Assembly: GCA_903941145.1 (NCBI GenBank)
Contig: CAJANQ010000537.1
Location: 1-29,237 of the forward strand
Length of the DNA stretch: 29,237 nucleotides
Reading direction: 5' to 3'
Origin: an uncultured Actinomycetes bacterium
GTDB lineage: Bacteria; Actinomycetota; Acidimicrobiia; Acidimicrobiales; Microtrichaceae
A program made the position numbers and the translations under genes. The first letter of the stretch is position 1; each line of letters begins with the position of its first letter. Of the stretch, positions 15,844-23,789 are shown one piece after another. The notes beneath the pieces were generated by a model, which saw only the letters and a program-made list of their open reading frames with translations, was not told where the DNA came from and made no database searches.

Positions 15844-17166
15844 TCACTTGCTGGAGAGGAAGCCCTCGTAGTTGCGCATCATGAGCTGGCTGTCGACCTG
15901 CTTCATCGTCTCGAGGGCCACGCCCACTGCGATGAGGAGCGAGGTGCCGCCGAGCGAGTAGGCCGCACCCGAGCCGCTGGAACCGATGAGGTAGCGCAGG
16001 AGGATGGTCGGCGTGATCGCGAGGATGGCGATGAAGATGGCGCCCGGCAGCGTGATCCGGTTCAGCACCTTGGACAGGTACTGCTCGGTCTGCGGCCCGG
16101 GGCGGATACCCGGGATGTAGCCGCCCTGCTTGCGGAGGTTGTCCGCCTGCTGCACCGGGTCGAAGGCGATCGCCGTGTAGAAGTACGTAAAGCCGATGAT
16201 GAGCAGTGCCAGGAACATCAGGTACAGCGGGTTGATCGTGTTGGCGAGGTTGTCGTTGATCCACTTGGACAGGCTCGCGCCCCAGCCGCCCGACGGGAGG
16301 ACCTGGGCGAGCAGCACCGGCAGGTTCAGGACGGCGCTGGCGAAGATGATCGGGACCACGCCGGCCTGGTTGACCTTGAGCGGGATGTACGTGGACTGGC
16401 CGGCGTACATCTTCCGGCCGACCACACGCTTGGCGAACTGCACCGGGATCCGGCGCTGGCCCAGCTCGATGTAGACGATGAACCCGAGCAGCACCAGGAA
16501 GAACGCTGCGAAGACGACCAGCTTCCATGCTCCTGCGGCGTAGACCGCCGAGAAGGCTCCCGGAAGGCCCGAGACCACGGACAGGAAGATGATGAGGGAC
16601 ATGCCGTTCCCGATGCCGCGGGTGGTGATGAGCTCACCCATCCACATCAGCAGCGCCGTGCCGGCGGTGAACGTGAGGACGATCAGCGAGACACGCAGCG
16701 GGGTGAAGTTCGGGACCAGGTCCAGGTTGTTGGAGCCGCCGACGAGGCCGCCACCACCGTTGTGGAACAGGAACACGAGTCCGGTCGACTGGAGGACGGC
16801 GATGCCGATGGTCAGGTACCGGGTCCACTGGGTGATCTTGCGCTGACCCGTGGCTCCCTCCTGCTGCCAGTCCTGCAGCTTGGGGATCACCACCGTCAGG
16901 ATCTGCATGATGATCGACGCCGTGATGTACGGCATGATCCCCAGCGCGAACAGGCTGAACTGGGTCAGCGCGCGGCCGCTGAACAGCTGGAGGAAGGCGA
17001 GCACGCCGCCCTGGCGGGCCTGGTCCTCGATCGCGTTGACGGCGTTCTGGTCGACGCCCGGCACGGGCAGGTAGCAGCCGAACCGGTAGACGACGAGGAT
17101 GAACAGGGTGAACAGGATCTTGTTACGAAGATCCGGCACCTTGAAGACGTTGCCGATTCGGGACAC
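15844..17166 (-). CDS. secY: Preprotein translocase subunit SecY
   Basis: SecY is the channel-forming subunit of the SecYEG translocon in the cytoplasmic membrane. The 440-aa product has about ten hydrophobic helices, the plug region FLQLFSGRALTQFSLFALGI near residue 60, ALLMWMGELITTRGIGNGMS near the centre, the RRIPVQFAKRVVGRKM cytosolic loop that contacts SecA and the ribosome, and IPLKVNQAGVVPIIFA. It starts with GTG at 17166, preceded by an AGGAG ribosome-binding site. It lies 72 bp after rplO. Confidence 0.98.
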   Translation of the reverse strand: MSRIGNVFKVPDLRNKILFTLFILVVYRFGCYLPVPGVDQNAVNAIEDQARQGGVLAFLQLFSGRALTQFSLFALGIMPYITASIIMQILTVVIPKLQDWQQEGATGQRKITQWTRYLTIGIAVLQSTGLVFLFHNGGGGLVGGSNNLDLVPNFTPLRVSLIVLTFTAGTALLMWMGELITTRGIGNGMSLIIFLSVVSGLPGAFSAVYAAGAWKLVVFAAFFLVLLGFIVYIELGQRRIPVQFAKRVVGRKMYAGQSTYIPLKVNQAGVVPIIFASAVLNLPVLLAQVLPSGGWGASLSKWINDNLANTINPLYLMFLALLIIGFTYFYTAIAFDPVQQADNLRKQGGYIPGIRPGPQTEQYLSKVLNRITLPGAIFIAILAITPTILLRYLIGSSGSGAAYSLGGTSLLIAVGVALETMKQVDSQLMMRNYEGFLSSK

Positions 17167-17209
17167 GCTCGCTCCTGTCAGCGGATGACGTCGGCCGACG
17201 GTAGCCGAT

Positions 17210-17225
17210 CCGCACCGGGGTGCGG
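17210..17225 (-). other. Hairpin in the rplO-secY spacer
   Basis: CCGCACC and GGTGCGG form a perfect 7-bp stem with a 2-nt loop in the 72-bp gap between rplO and secY. No T-run follows. It may tune the drop from ribosomal protein to SecY expression. Confidence 0.35.
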
Positions 17226-17238
17226 GTCAGGCTCCCGG

Positions 17239-17724
17239 TCAGCGGTTGGTATGGGCACTGCCCTTGAACGCCGGACGCACTGCGAACGGCAGGTCGAGCT
17301 TCTCGACGGAGCCGCCGGCGCCGGTGATCGCCGTCTCGGCCGAGGCCGAGCAGGCGTGGACCTTGACGGTGACCTTGCGGGTCAGCTCGCCACGGCCGAG
17401 CACCTTCACGAGCGCACCCTTGGACACAAGGCCCTTGGCGAGCAGCGACTCGGGGGTCACCTCGTCGAGGCCTGAGGCCTCGATCGTGTCGAGGTTGACC
17501 GCCTGGTACTCCACGCGGAACGGGTTGTTGAAGCCGCGCAGCTTGGGGATGCGCATGTGCATCGGGAGCTGGCCGCCCTCGAAGCCCACGGGCACGGTGT
17601 TGCGTGCGCGCTGGCCCTTGGTGCCGCGGCCGGCGGTCTTGCCGCCCTTGCCACCGATGCCTCGGCCGACGCGCTTCGCCTTGCGGTTCGCTCCGTCAGC
17701 CGGCTTGAGATCGTGAATCTTCAT
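17239..17724 (-). CDS. rplO: Large-subunit ribosomal protein uL15
   Basis: uL15 is a late-assembly 50S protein. The product from the ATG at 17724 is 161 aa and starts MKIHDLKPADGANRKAKRVG. The Gly/Lys-rich extension GRGIGGKGGKTAGRGTKGQR and the motif GFEGGQLPMHMRIPKLRGF are diagnostic. The open frame continues upstream to 17847, but only through rpmD sequence in another frame. It is 13 bp after rpmD and precedes secY as in all spc operons. Confidence 0.98.
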   Translation of the reverse strand: MKIHDLKPADGANRKAKRVGRGIGGKGGKTAGRGTKGQRARNTVPVGFEGGQLPMHMRIPKLRGFNNPFRVEYQAVNLDTIEASGLDEVTPESLLAKGLVSKGALVKVLGRGELTRKVTVKVHACSASAETAITGAGGSVEKLDLPFAVRPAFKGSAHTNR

Positions 17725-17737
17725 GTCGGTCTGCCTC

Positions 17738-17917
17738 TCAGACTTCCTCGACCTGGACGAGGTGCGGCACCTTGGCGATCTGACCGCGCGCGTCCGGGGT
17801 GTCCTCGAGCACGTGGCTCTTGCCGATCCGGCCAAGGCCGAGCGCACGGAGGGTGCCGCGCTGCTTGGGCTTGGTCCCGATCGAGGACTTGACCTGGGTG
17901 ACCTTGAGCTGACCCAT
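17738..17917 (-). CDS. rpmD: Large-subunit ribosomal protein uL30
   Basis: uL30 is a small 50S protein. The 59-aa product reads MGQLKVTQVKSSIGTKPKQR and then TLRALGLGRIGKSHVLEDTP, the universal core. The start is ambiguous between the ATG at 17917 and an adjacent GTG at 17920, because the junction reads GTGATG across the rpsE stop. Either way it overlaps rpsE and is probably translationally coupled. Confidence 0.97.
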   Translation of the reverse strand: MGQLKVTQVKSSIGTKPKQRGTLRALGLGRIGKSHVLEDTPDARGQIAKVPHLVQVEEV

Positions 17918-18483
17918 CACGCCACCTCGGTGGGCTCGGGCGCCGGACCACGCTCAGTGTCCTGGTAGGCCTTGAGCAGGCCGGCCGGAACGATCTCCTC
18001 GGCGGGAAGGCCGCGCAGCGCAGCGATCTCGTCGGGACGACGGAGCGACCGGAGTCCCTCGATGGTGGCCTTGGCAACGTTGATGTAGTTGGAGGAGCCC
18101 AGCGACTTGCAGAGCACGTCGTGGATGCCAGCCTCCTCGAGGATGGCGCGGGCCGCACCGCCGGCGATCACGCCGGTACCGGGAGCAGCCGGCTTGAGCA
18201 GGACACGGCCAGCACCCTGCACACCGATCACGGTGTGGATGATGGTGTCACCGGCAAGGGCGACACGGAACAGGTTGCGGCGTGCCTCTTCGGTGCCCTT
18301 CTGAATGGCGAGGGGCACCTCCTTGGCCTTGCCGTAGCCCAGGCCCACACGGCCTGCACCGTCACCGATCACCACGAGTGCGGTGAACGAGAACCGGCGA
18401 CCGCCCTTGACCACCTTGGCCACGCGGTTGATGTGGATGACCCGGGACTCCCGGAGCTCGGGACCTTCGTGGATCGACTTCAT
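17917..18483 (-). CDS. rpsE: Small-subunit ribosomal protein uS5
   Basis: uS5 helps decoding fidelity and mRNA unwinding at the 30S entry. The 188-aa product has the double-stranded-RNA-binding N-domain (RVAKVVKGGRRFSFTALVV) and the C-domain with LLKPAAPGTGVIAGGAAR and LGSSNYINVAKAT. The ATG overlaps the rplR stop by 1 nt (TGATG). Its acidic, proline-rich last 15 residues are a common actinobacterial extension. Confidence 0.98.
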   Translation of the reverse strand: MKSIHEGPELRESRVIHINRVAKVVKGGRRFSFTALVVIGDGAGRVGLGYGKAKEVPLAIQKGTEEARRNLFRVALAGDTIIHTVIGVQGAGRVLLKPAAPGTGVIAGGAARAILEEAGIHDVLCKSLGSSNYINVAKATIEGLRSLRRPDEIAALRGLPAEEIVPAGLLKAYQDTERGPAPEPTEVA

Positions 18484-18848
18484 CAGAACTCCAGTCCTGC
18501 TTCTCGGGCGGCGTCGGCGAGGGCGGCGACACGGCCGTGGTAGCGGAAGCCACCCCGGTCGAACACGACCTTCTCGACACCTGCAGCCTTGGCGCGCTCG
18601 GCGACGAGCTTGCCCACCTCTGCGGCAGCGCCGCAGTTCGAGGTGCCACCGCCACGGAGGGACGGCTCAAGGGTGCTGGCGGCGGCCACGGTACGACCGG
18701 AGAGGTCGTCGATGACCTGGGCCACGACGTGCCGGTTGGACCGGAACACGGCGAGGCGCGGACGCTCGGCGGTGCCGGCGACACTCTTGCGGACCCGCGC
18801 GTGGCGCCGGTTCTTGAGGTCGCGCTTCTTCTTCGACTTGTCGCTCAT
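18483..18848 (-). CDS. rplR: Large-subunit ribosomal protein uL18
   Basis: uL18 binds 5S rRNA in the central protuberance. The 121-aa product from the ATG at 18848 starts MSDKSKKKRDLKNRRHARVR. It has the core RPRLAVFRSNRHVVAQVIDD and ends VVFDRGGFRYHGRVAALADA plus AREAGLEF. A GTGAGG ribosome-binding site precedes it, 7 bp after the rplF stop. The frame is open further upstream but only within rplF. Confidence 0.98.
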   Translation of the reverse strand: MSDKSKKKRDLKNRRHARVRKSVAGTAERPRLAVFRSNRHVVAQVIDDLSGRTVAAASTLEPSLRGGGTSNCGAAAEVGKLVAERAKAAGVEKVVFDRGGFRYHGRVAALADAAREAGLEF

Positions 18849-18855
18849 CAGTGCC

Positions 18856-19395
18856 TCACTTACCGGCCTTGCCGGCCTTGCGGCGGACATGCTCGTCGAC
18901 GTAGCGGATGCCCTTGCCCTTGTAGGGCTCCGGCTTGCGCCACGCACGGATGTCCGCAGCGACCTGGCCGACCAGCTGCTTGTCGATGCCGAGCACCTCG
19001 ATACGGGTGGGCTGCGGCACGTTGAACTCGATGCCCTCAGGGGCCTTGACCAGCACGGGGTGCGAGAAGCCGAGGGAGAGCTCCAGCTCGGAGCTGCCCT
19101 TGGTCGCAGCGCGGTAGCCGACGCCCACGATGTCGAGGTCCTTGCGAAACCCCTCGGACACGCCGGTGACCATGTTGGCGATCAGCGACCGCACCAGGCC
19201 GTGGAGTGCACGGCTCTTGCGCTCGTCGTTGACGCGCTCCACAGTCAGGACACCCTCGTCCTGGCTGACGGTGATCTGCTCGGGGAGCTCACGGGTGAGC
19301 TCGCCCTTGGGACCCTTCACGGTGATCGAGGACCCGGCGATGCGGACCTCGACCCCGGAGGGGACGGTGATAGGGGCCTTGCCGATGCGAGACAT
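18856..19395 (-). CDS. rplF: Large-subunit ribosomal protein uL6
   Basis: uL6 lies near the GTPase-associated region of the 50S subunit. The 179-aa product begins MSRIGKAPITVPSGVEV, consists of two related half-domains, and has the signature QPTRIEVLGIDKQLVGQVAA followed by IRAWRKPEPYKGKGIRYVDE near the C-terminus. It starts 10 bp after rpsH. Confidence 0.98.
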   Translation of the reverse strand: MSRIGKAPITVPSGVEVRIAGSSITVKGPKGELTRELPEQITVSQDEGVLTVERVNDERKSRALHGLVRSLIANMVTGVSEGFRKDLDIVGVGYRAATKGSSELELSLGFSHPVLVKAPEGIEFNVPQPTRIEVLGIDKQLVGQVAADIRAWRKPEPYKGKGIRYVDEHVRRKAGKAGK

Positions 19396-19405
19396 CAGTC
19401 CAACC

Positions 19406-19810
19406 TCACCAGACGTGGCAGAGGACTTCACCACCGAGCCGCTGGCGTCGAGCCTCGCGGTCGGTCATGAGTCCCTTGCTCGTGGACAGGACGGCGATAC
19501 CCAGGCCGCCGAGGACGCGCTCGACCTCGTCGTACTTGCGGTACACACGGAGGCCGGGCTTGGACACGCGGCGGATGCCAGAGATCACTCGACGACGGTC
19601 GGGCGAGTACTTCATCCCGATGCGCAGGACCTGGCCAGGTCCCTTCGGGTTGTCACTCACGTCGTAGTCGACGATGTAGCCCTCCTTGACCAGCAACGTG
19701 GCCAGGTTGGTCTTGAGCTTGGAGGCCGGCATGACCACCTCGTCGTGCATCGCCACGTTGGCGTTGCGGATACGAGTGAGCATGTCGGCGATGGGGTCAG
19801 TCATTCCCAT
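19406..19810 (-). CDS. rpsH: Small-subunit ribosomal protein uS8
   Basis: uS8 binds the central domain of 16S rRNA and represses the spc operon in E. coli. The 134-aa product starts MGMTDPIADMLTRIRNAN. The upstream of two nearby ATGs (19810) is chosen because it has the better spacing to an AGAGGA ribosome-binding site. The C-terminal signature VLSTSKGLMTDREARRQRLG is intact. It lies 17 bp after rpsN. Confidence 0.98.
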   Translation of the reverse strand: MGMTDPIADMLTRIRNANVAMHDEVVMPASKLKTNLATLLVKEGYIVDYDVSDNPKGPGQVLRIGMKYSPDRRRVISGIRRVSKPGLRVYRKYDEVERVLGGLGIAVLSTSKGLMTDREARRQRLGGEVLCHVW

Positions 19811-19827
19811 AAGTCAGTCCTCTCCCC

Positions 19828-20013
19828 TCACCAGCTGGCCTTGGTGATGCCAGGGATCTCCCCGGCATGGGCCAGATCGCGAAGGCACACCCGGCACAGG
19901 CCGAACTTGCGGTACACCGAGCGCGGTCGCCCGCACTTGAGGCACCGGGTGTATGCCCGGACCTTGTACTTGGGCTTGCGCTGCTGCTTCTGCTTCAGAG
20001 CCTCGGTCGCCAT
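19828..20013 (-). CDS. rpsN: Small-subunit ribosomal protein uS14, zinc-binding (type Z)
   Basis: uS14 is needed for late 30S assembly. The 61-aa product from the ATG at 20013 has the zinc ribbon CLKCGRPRSVYRKFGLCRVC (C-x2-C and C-x2-C) and ends IPGITKASW, so it is the short C+ type. It starts 1 bp after the rplE stop. The open frame extends back to 20076 but only through rplE sequence. Confidence 0.98.
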   Translation of the reverse strand: MATEALKQKQQRKPKYKVRAYTRCLKCGRPRSVYRKFGLCRVCLRDLAHAGEIPGITKASW

Positions 20014-20014
20014 G

Positions 20015-20578
20015 TCACTGCCCCTCACGACGGAACGGGAAGCTGAAGGCATCGAGCAAAGCCTTGCCTTCGGCATCGGTACGAGCTGTTGTCACGATGG
20101 TGATGTCCATCCCTCGGGAGGCATCAACCTTGTCGTAGTCGATCTCCGGGAAGATCAACTGTTCGGTCACGCCGAACGTGTAGTTGCCGCGGCCGTCAAA
20201 GCTGCGGGGCGACAGACCACGGAAGTCACGGATACGGGGGATCGCCAGGGTCACCAGGCGGTCGAAGAACTCCCACATCTGGTCACCGCGCAGCGTCACC
20301 TTGACGCCGATGGCGTTGCCCTCACGGAGCTTGAAGCCGGCGATCGACTTCTTGGCCTTGGTGATGATGGGCTTCTGGCCGCAGATGATCGTGAGGTCGC
20401 TGACGACCTTGTCGAGGAGACCCTTGTTCTCCACGGCCTTGCCGGCGCCGACGTTCACGACGATCTTCTCGAGCCGCGGCACCTCCATGATGTTGCCGAG
20501 CTCGAGGGTCTCCTTCAGGGAGGACCGGATCTCGTCGTTGTACTTCGCCTTGAGGCGAGGAATGGTCGTGGTGGTCAC
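20015..20578 (-). CDS. rplE: Large-subunit ribosomal protein uL5
   Basis: uL5 binds 5S rRNA and contacts P-site tRNA. The 187-aa product shows NIMEVPRLEKIVVNVGAGKA, then AGFKLREGNAIGVKVTLRG and RDFRGLSPRSFDGRGNYTFG, all family signatures. It starts with GTG at 20578, overlapping the rplX stop by 4 nt (GTGA), a clear sign of translational coupling. Confidence 0.98.
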   Translation of the reverse strand: MTTTTIPRLKAKYNDEIRSSLKETLELGNIMEVPRLEKIVVNVGAGKAVENKGLLDKVVSDLTIICGQKPIITKAKKSIAGFKLREGNAIGVKVTLRGDQMWEFFDRLVTLAIPRIRDFRGLSPRSFDGRGNYTFGVTEQLIFPEIDYDKVDASRGMDITIVTTARTDAEGKALLDAFSFPFRREGQ

Positions 20579-20880
20579 AGTTCACCTCCGTCGCGCTTCG
20601 CGACACGGACCTTCTTGCCGTCGCCGGCCACGCGGAAGCCCACACGGGTGGGCTTGCCGTCCGCGGCCACCACGGCCACGTTCGAGGCGTCGATCAGCAT
20701 CGTCTTGTCGATGATGCCGCCCTGCTGCATGGAGCGGGTCGGCTTCTGGTGGCGCTTTGCGACCGCCACGCCCTGGACCTCGATCTTGCCGGCCTTCGGA
20801 ACGACGCGGAGGACCTCGCCCACCTTGCCCTTGTCCTTGCCGGACAGGACCTGGACCTTGTCACCCTTACGGATCTTCAC
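20575..20880 (-). CDS. rplX: Large-subunit ribosomal protein uL24
   Basis: uL24 is one of the two initiators of 50S assembly. The 101-aa product has the KOW motif at its start (KIRKGDKVQVLSGKDKGKVG) and KRHQKPTRSMQQGGI. It begins with GTG at 20880, 1 bp after the rplN stop. Length is typical of bacteria. Confidence 0.98.
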   Translation of the reverse strand: MKIRKGDKVQVLSGKDKGKVGEVLRVVPKAGKIEVQGVAVAKRHQKPTRSMQQGGIIDKTMLIDASNVAVVAADGKPTRVGFRVAGDGKKVRVAKRDGGEL

Positions 20881-20881
20881 G

Positions 20882-21250
20882 TCAGATCACCTCCGGGGCG
20901 AGCGAGACGATTCGCATGAACTTCTTGTCGCGCAGCTCGCGGCCCACCGGGCCGAAGATGCGCGTGCCACGGGGCTGCTTCTGGTCGTTGATCAGCACGG
21001 CCGCGTTCTCGTCGAAGCGGATGTAGCTGCCGTCCGGCCGGCGGCGCTCCTTCTTGGTACGGACGACGACGCACTTGACGACGTCGCCCTTCTTGACGGC
21101 CGCTCCGGGGAGGGCGTCCTTCACGGTGGCCACGAACACATCGCCGATCGAGGCGTAGCGACGCTTGGAGCCGCCCAGCACCTTGATGACCAGGACCTCG
21201 CGGGCCCCGGAGTTGTCGGCGACCCGCAGCCGGGTCTCCTGCTGAATCAT
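20882..21250 (-). CDS. rplN: Large-subunit ribosomal protein uL14
   Basis: uL14 forms an intersubunit bridge. The 122-aa product starts MIQQETRLRVADNSGAREV and has KKGDVVKCVVVRTKKERRRP and the terminal LRDKKFMRIVSLAPEVI. The ATG overlaps the rpsQ stop by 4 nt (ATGA). It is the first gene of the spc cluster by convention, but no promoter can be separated from rpsQ, so S10 and spc appear continuous here. Confidence 0.98.
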   Translation of the reverse strand: MIQQETRLRVADNSGAREVLVIKVLGGSKRRYASIGDVFVATVKDALPGAAVKKGDVVKCVVVRTKKERRRPDGSYIRFDENAAVLINDQKQPRGTRIFGPVGRELRDKKFMRIVSLAPEVI

Positions 21251-21519
21251 CGGGCACGCTCCAGTACCTCGACGACCCGCCAGCGCTTCTGCTTGGACAG
21301 CGGCCGGGTCTCCATGACACGCACGCGGTCGCCGATGTTCAGGTCGTTCGACTCGTCGTGCACGTACAGCTTCTTGGCCCGCTGGAGGGTCTTGTTGTAC
21401 TTGGGGTGACGGACACGCTCGGTCACGGTGACGACCGCGGTCTTGTCCATCTTGTCGGAGGTCACGATCCCCTCACGGACCTTTCGGGCCGCACGGGTCT
21501 CGGTGGTCTCTTCACTCAT
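21247..21519 (-). CDS. rpsQ: Small-subunit ribosomal protein uS17
   Basis: uS17 is a primary 16S-binding OB-fold protein. The 90-aa product has REGIVTSDKMDKTAVVTVTE and the downstream KYNKTLQRAKKLYVHDESND, ending with GDRVRVMETRPLSKQKRWRV. The junction with rpmC reads GTGATG, so the start may be the ATG at 21519 (1-nt overlap) or the GTG at 21522 (4-nt overlap). Confidence 0.97.
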   Translation of the reverse strand: MSEETTETRAARKVREGIVTSDKMDKTAVVTVTERVRHPKYNKTLQRAKKLYVHDESNDLNIGDRVRVMETRPLSKQKRWRVVEVLERAR

Positions 21520-21734
21520 CACGCCTCACCCTTCTCGGCGGCCTTGATCTCGTGCGCACGGAGCGCACCGAGGAGCCGGGCGATGTCCTTCTTGGTCTGC
21601 TTGATGCGGGCGGAGTTGTCGAGCTGGCCGGTGGCCAGCTGGAACCGCAGCTTGAACAGGCGGTCCTTCTCCTCGGCCAGCCGGTCCACCAGCTGTTCCG
21701 GGCCCAGGTCGCTCACGGAGTGCTTGTTCGCCAT
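21519..21734 (-). CDS. rpmC: Large-subunit ribosomal protein uL29
   Basis: uL29 is a small two-helix protein at the tunnel exit that helps dock trigger factor and SRP. The 71-aa product contains RLAEEKDRLFKLRFQLATGQ and then ARIKQTKKDIARLLG, the usual signature. The ATG overlaps the rplP stop by 1 nt (TGATG). Confidence 0.97.
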   Translation of the reverse strand: MANKHSVSDLGPEQLVDRLAEEKDRLFKLRFQLATGQLDNSARIKQTKKDIARLLGALRAHEIKAAEKGEA

Positions 21735-22150
21735 CAGTACGTCTCCTCACGGGTGACGATGCGTGCCTTGATCGGCAGCTTCTGGATGGCACGGTTCAGC
21801 GCGCCCCGGGCGACCTCGTCGTCGGGGTACGAGAGCTCGAACATGATCCGGCCGGGCCGGACCACGGCCACCCAGCGCTCCGGGTTGCCCTTGCCGGAAC
21901 CCATGCGGGTCTCGGCCGGCTTCTGCGTGATCGGCTTGTCCGGGAACACGTTGATCCAGACCTTGCCGCCACGCTTGATGTAGCGGGTCATCGCGATACG
22001 GGCGGCCTCGATCTGACGGGCGGTGATCCAGCCCGGCTCGAGGGCCTGGATGCCGTACTGGCCGTACGACACCTCGGTGGCGCCCTTGGCGTTGCCCTTC
22101 ATGCGACCGCGCTGCTGCTTGCGGTGCTTGACCTTCTTTGGCATCAACAT
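21734..22150 (-). CDS. rplP: Large-subunit ribosomal protein uL16
   Basis: uL16 organises the A-site tRNA-binding architecture of the 50S. The 138-aa product starts MLMPKKVKHRKQQRGRMKG. It has GYGIQAL-type and KVWINVFPDKPITQKPAETR motifs with the GSGKGNPERWVAVVRPGR loop. Spacing to rpsC is 2 bp, with a GGTGA ribosome-binding site inside the rpsC end. Confidence 0.98.
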   Translation of the reverse strand: MLMPKKVKHRKQQRGRMKGNAKGATEVSYGQYGIQALEPGWITARQIEAARIAMTRYIKRGGKVWINVFPDKPITQKPAETRMGSGKGNPERWVAVVRPGRIMFELSYPDDEVARGALNRAIQKLPIKARIVTREETY

Positions 22151-22152
22151 GA

Positions 22153-23058
22153 TCAGTCACCGTCCCCGGCGCGGAAGTGGGGGGTCTCGTGGTGCTCACG
22201 GGTGGACGCCTCGATGGCCTCCTCCTCGGCGAGCAGTCGCTCGAACTCCGGGTCCGCCTCGCCGACCAGCGGCTTGACGTCCTCGGCCGGCTCCTCGGTG
22301 GCAGCGGGCTGCTCGGGGGCCGGGGCCTGCGGACGGGTGGACACGACGCGGGGGCGCTGCTCTCCGGCGGTCTCACCCACCGCCATCGCTGCTTCCTTGG
22401 CGATCTTGTCCTCGTTCGTGGACTTGTAGGGCAGGATGTCGCCCTTGTAGATCCAGACCTTCACGCCGATGCGGCCGTAGGTGGTCCGGGCCTCGCGGAA
22501 GCCGTAGTCGATGTCGGCACGGAGCGTGTGCAGCGGCACACGGCCCTCTCGGTACCACTCGGTACGGGACATCTCGGCGCCACCGAGGCGGCCAGAGCAC
22601 TGGACACGGATGCCCAGGGCGCCGGCCTTCTGCGCGTTCTGGACCGCACGCTTCATCGCACGCCGGAAGGCGATGCGGTTGGCGAGCTGGTCGGCCACAC
22701 CCTGGGCGATCAGCGCAGCGTCGAGCTCGGGCTGCTTGATCTCCTGGATGTTCAGCTGGATCTTGGGGTTGCCGGTCAGCTTGGTGAGGTCGGCACGAAG
22801 CTCGTCGGCCTGGGCCCCACGACGGCCGATCACGATGCCCGGACGGGCCGTGTGCACGTCCACCCGCAGGCGGTCGGTCGTGCGCTCGACCTCGATACGG
22901 CTGATTGCCGCGTTCGGGAGCTTGTTCATGAGGTAGTCGCGGATCTTCCAGTCCTCGATGAGGTAGTCCACGTACTTCTCACGGGTGGCGAACCAGCGCG
23001 ACTTCCAGTCGGTGGTGACGCCCAGGCGGAACCCGTACGGGTTGACCTTCTGTCCCAT
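22153..23058 (-). CDS. rpsC: Small-subunit ribosomal protein uS3 with a long C-terminal tail
   Basis: uS3 lines the mRNA entry channel with uS4 and uS5. The 301-aa product begins MGQKVNPYGFRLGVTTDWKS. The KH domain contains GIVIGRRGAQADELR, and the C-domain has RAMKRAVQNAQKAGALGIRV and GRIGVKVWIYKGDILPYK. After about residue 215 a Pro/Ala/Glu-rich tail of about 85 residues follows, ending FRAGDGD. Tails are common on actinobacterial uS3. The ATG overlaps the rplV stop by 1 nt. Confidence 0.98.
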   Translation of the reverse strand: MGQKVNPYGFRLGVTTDWKSRWFATREKYVDYLIEDWKIRDYLMNKLPNAAISRIEVERTTDRLRVDVHTARPGIVIGRRGAQADELRADLTKLTGNPKIQLNIQEIKQPELDAALIAQGVADQLANRIAFRRAMKRAVQNAQKAGALGIRVQCSGRLGGAEMSRTEWYREGRVPLHTLRADIDYGFREARTTYGRIGVKVWIYKGDILPYKSTNEDKIAKEAAMAVGETAGEQRPRVVSTRPQAPAPEQPAATEEPAEDVKPLVGEADPEFERLLAEEEAIEASTREHHETPHFRAGDGD

Positions 23059-23789
23059 CAGTCGTCCTTCTTTTCGGTCTCGTCGGCGTCGGAGGCCTCG
23101 GCCTCGTCAGCAGCTGCCTCGTCGGCGGCGTCGGTGGTCTCGTCGGCGGCGGCCTCGTCGGCGGCCTCGGCCTCGACGACCTCGGTCTCGGCCTCGGTGG
23201 TCACGGCCTCGTCGGTCGTCTCCTCCGCAACCTCTGCGGCGTTGGCTGCCTCAGTGGTCTCGGGCTCGACGGTCTCGTCAGCCTCCGGGGCCTCGTCCTG
23301 CTTGGACTTGGCGACGCGGCGGGCACGGGACGCAGCGGCGTCGGCAGGACGACGGCCAGAGGCCTCCTGGCGGCGTCGGATCTCGTCGAACTCCTCGACG
23401 GAGTAACGGCCCACGATGATCGTGATGTGGCACGTGCGCTTGCGGATGCGGGTGGCACGGCCACGGGCACGCGGGCGCCAGCGCTTCATGGTCGGGCCCT
23501 CGTCCGCGTAGGCGGTGGTCACGAACAGCTCTTCCGGCGGGATGTCGTTGTTGTTGCCGGCGTTGGCCACGGCGGAGTCGAGGACCTTGACGATCACCTC
23601 GGCCGCACCGCGGTCGCAGAACTGGAGGATGGTGCGGGCCTCGGCCACGGACTTGCCGCGGATCAGGTCGAGCACGGCACGGGCCTTGGTGGCCGACATG
23701 CCCGCGTTGCGGTGCACGGCGCGCACACCGGGGCGCTCGTTGGTCTTGCGGGCCTGACGGGCCTCGCGCTCTTCAGCGGTGATGGACAT
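23058..23789 (-). CDS. rplV: Large-subunit ribosomal protein uL22 with an acidic C-terminal extension
   Basis: uL22 extends a hairpin into the exit tunnel, where macrolide contacts occur. The ATG at 23789 overlaps the rpsS stop by 1 nt. Residues about 20-130 are the normal fold: NAGMSATKARAVLDLIRGKS, NNNDIPPEELFVTTAYADEG, and the tunnel-hairpin tail RPRARGRATRIRKRTCHITI. The protein then continues for about 110 residues beyond the usual end. A basic linker (140-164) is followed by an acidic Ala/Glu/Asp/Thr-rich tail (165-243) encoded by a repetitive GC-rich stretch. Total length is 243 aa against roughly 110-125 in most bacteria. Confidence 0.97.
   Translation of the reverse strand: MSITAEEREARQARKTNERPGVRAVHRNAGMSATKARAVLDLIRGKSVAEARTILQFCDRGAAEVIVKVLDSAVANAGNNNDIPPEELFVTTAYADEGPTMKRWRPRARGRATRIRKRTCHITIIVGRYSVEEFDEIRRRQEASGRRPADAAASRARRVAKSKQDEAPEADETVEPETTEAANAAEVAEETTDEAVTTEAETEVVEAEAADEAAADETTDAADEAAADEAEASDADETEKKDD
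23065..23290 (-). repeat. rplV: Low-complexity Ala/Glu/Asp-coding repeat in the rplV 3' end
   Basis: Repeated short units of the GCCGACGAGG type, with variants, encode DEAAADE- and TEAE-like peptides across the last about 75 codons of rplV. This is likely a slippage-prone tract and could vary in length between strains. Confidence 0.7.

Noticed and set aside
15388..17475. A 695-codon plus-strand open frame antisense to adk, secY and rplO
   Set aside because: It mirrors strongly conserved minus-strand genes; its composition is that of a GC-rich shadow frame with no recognisable motif.
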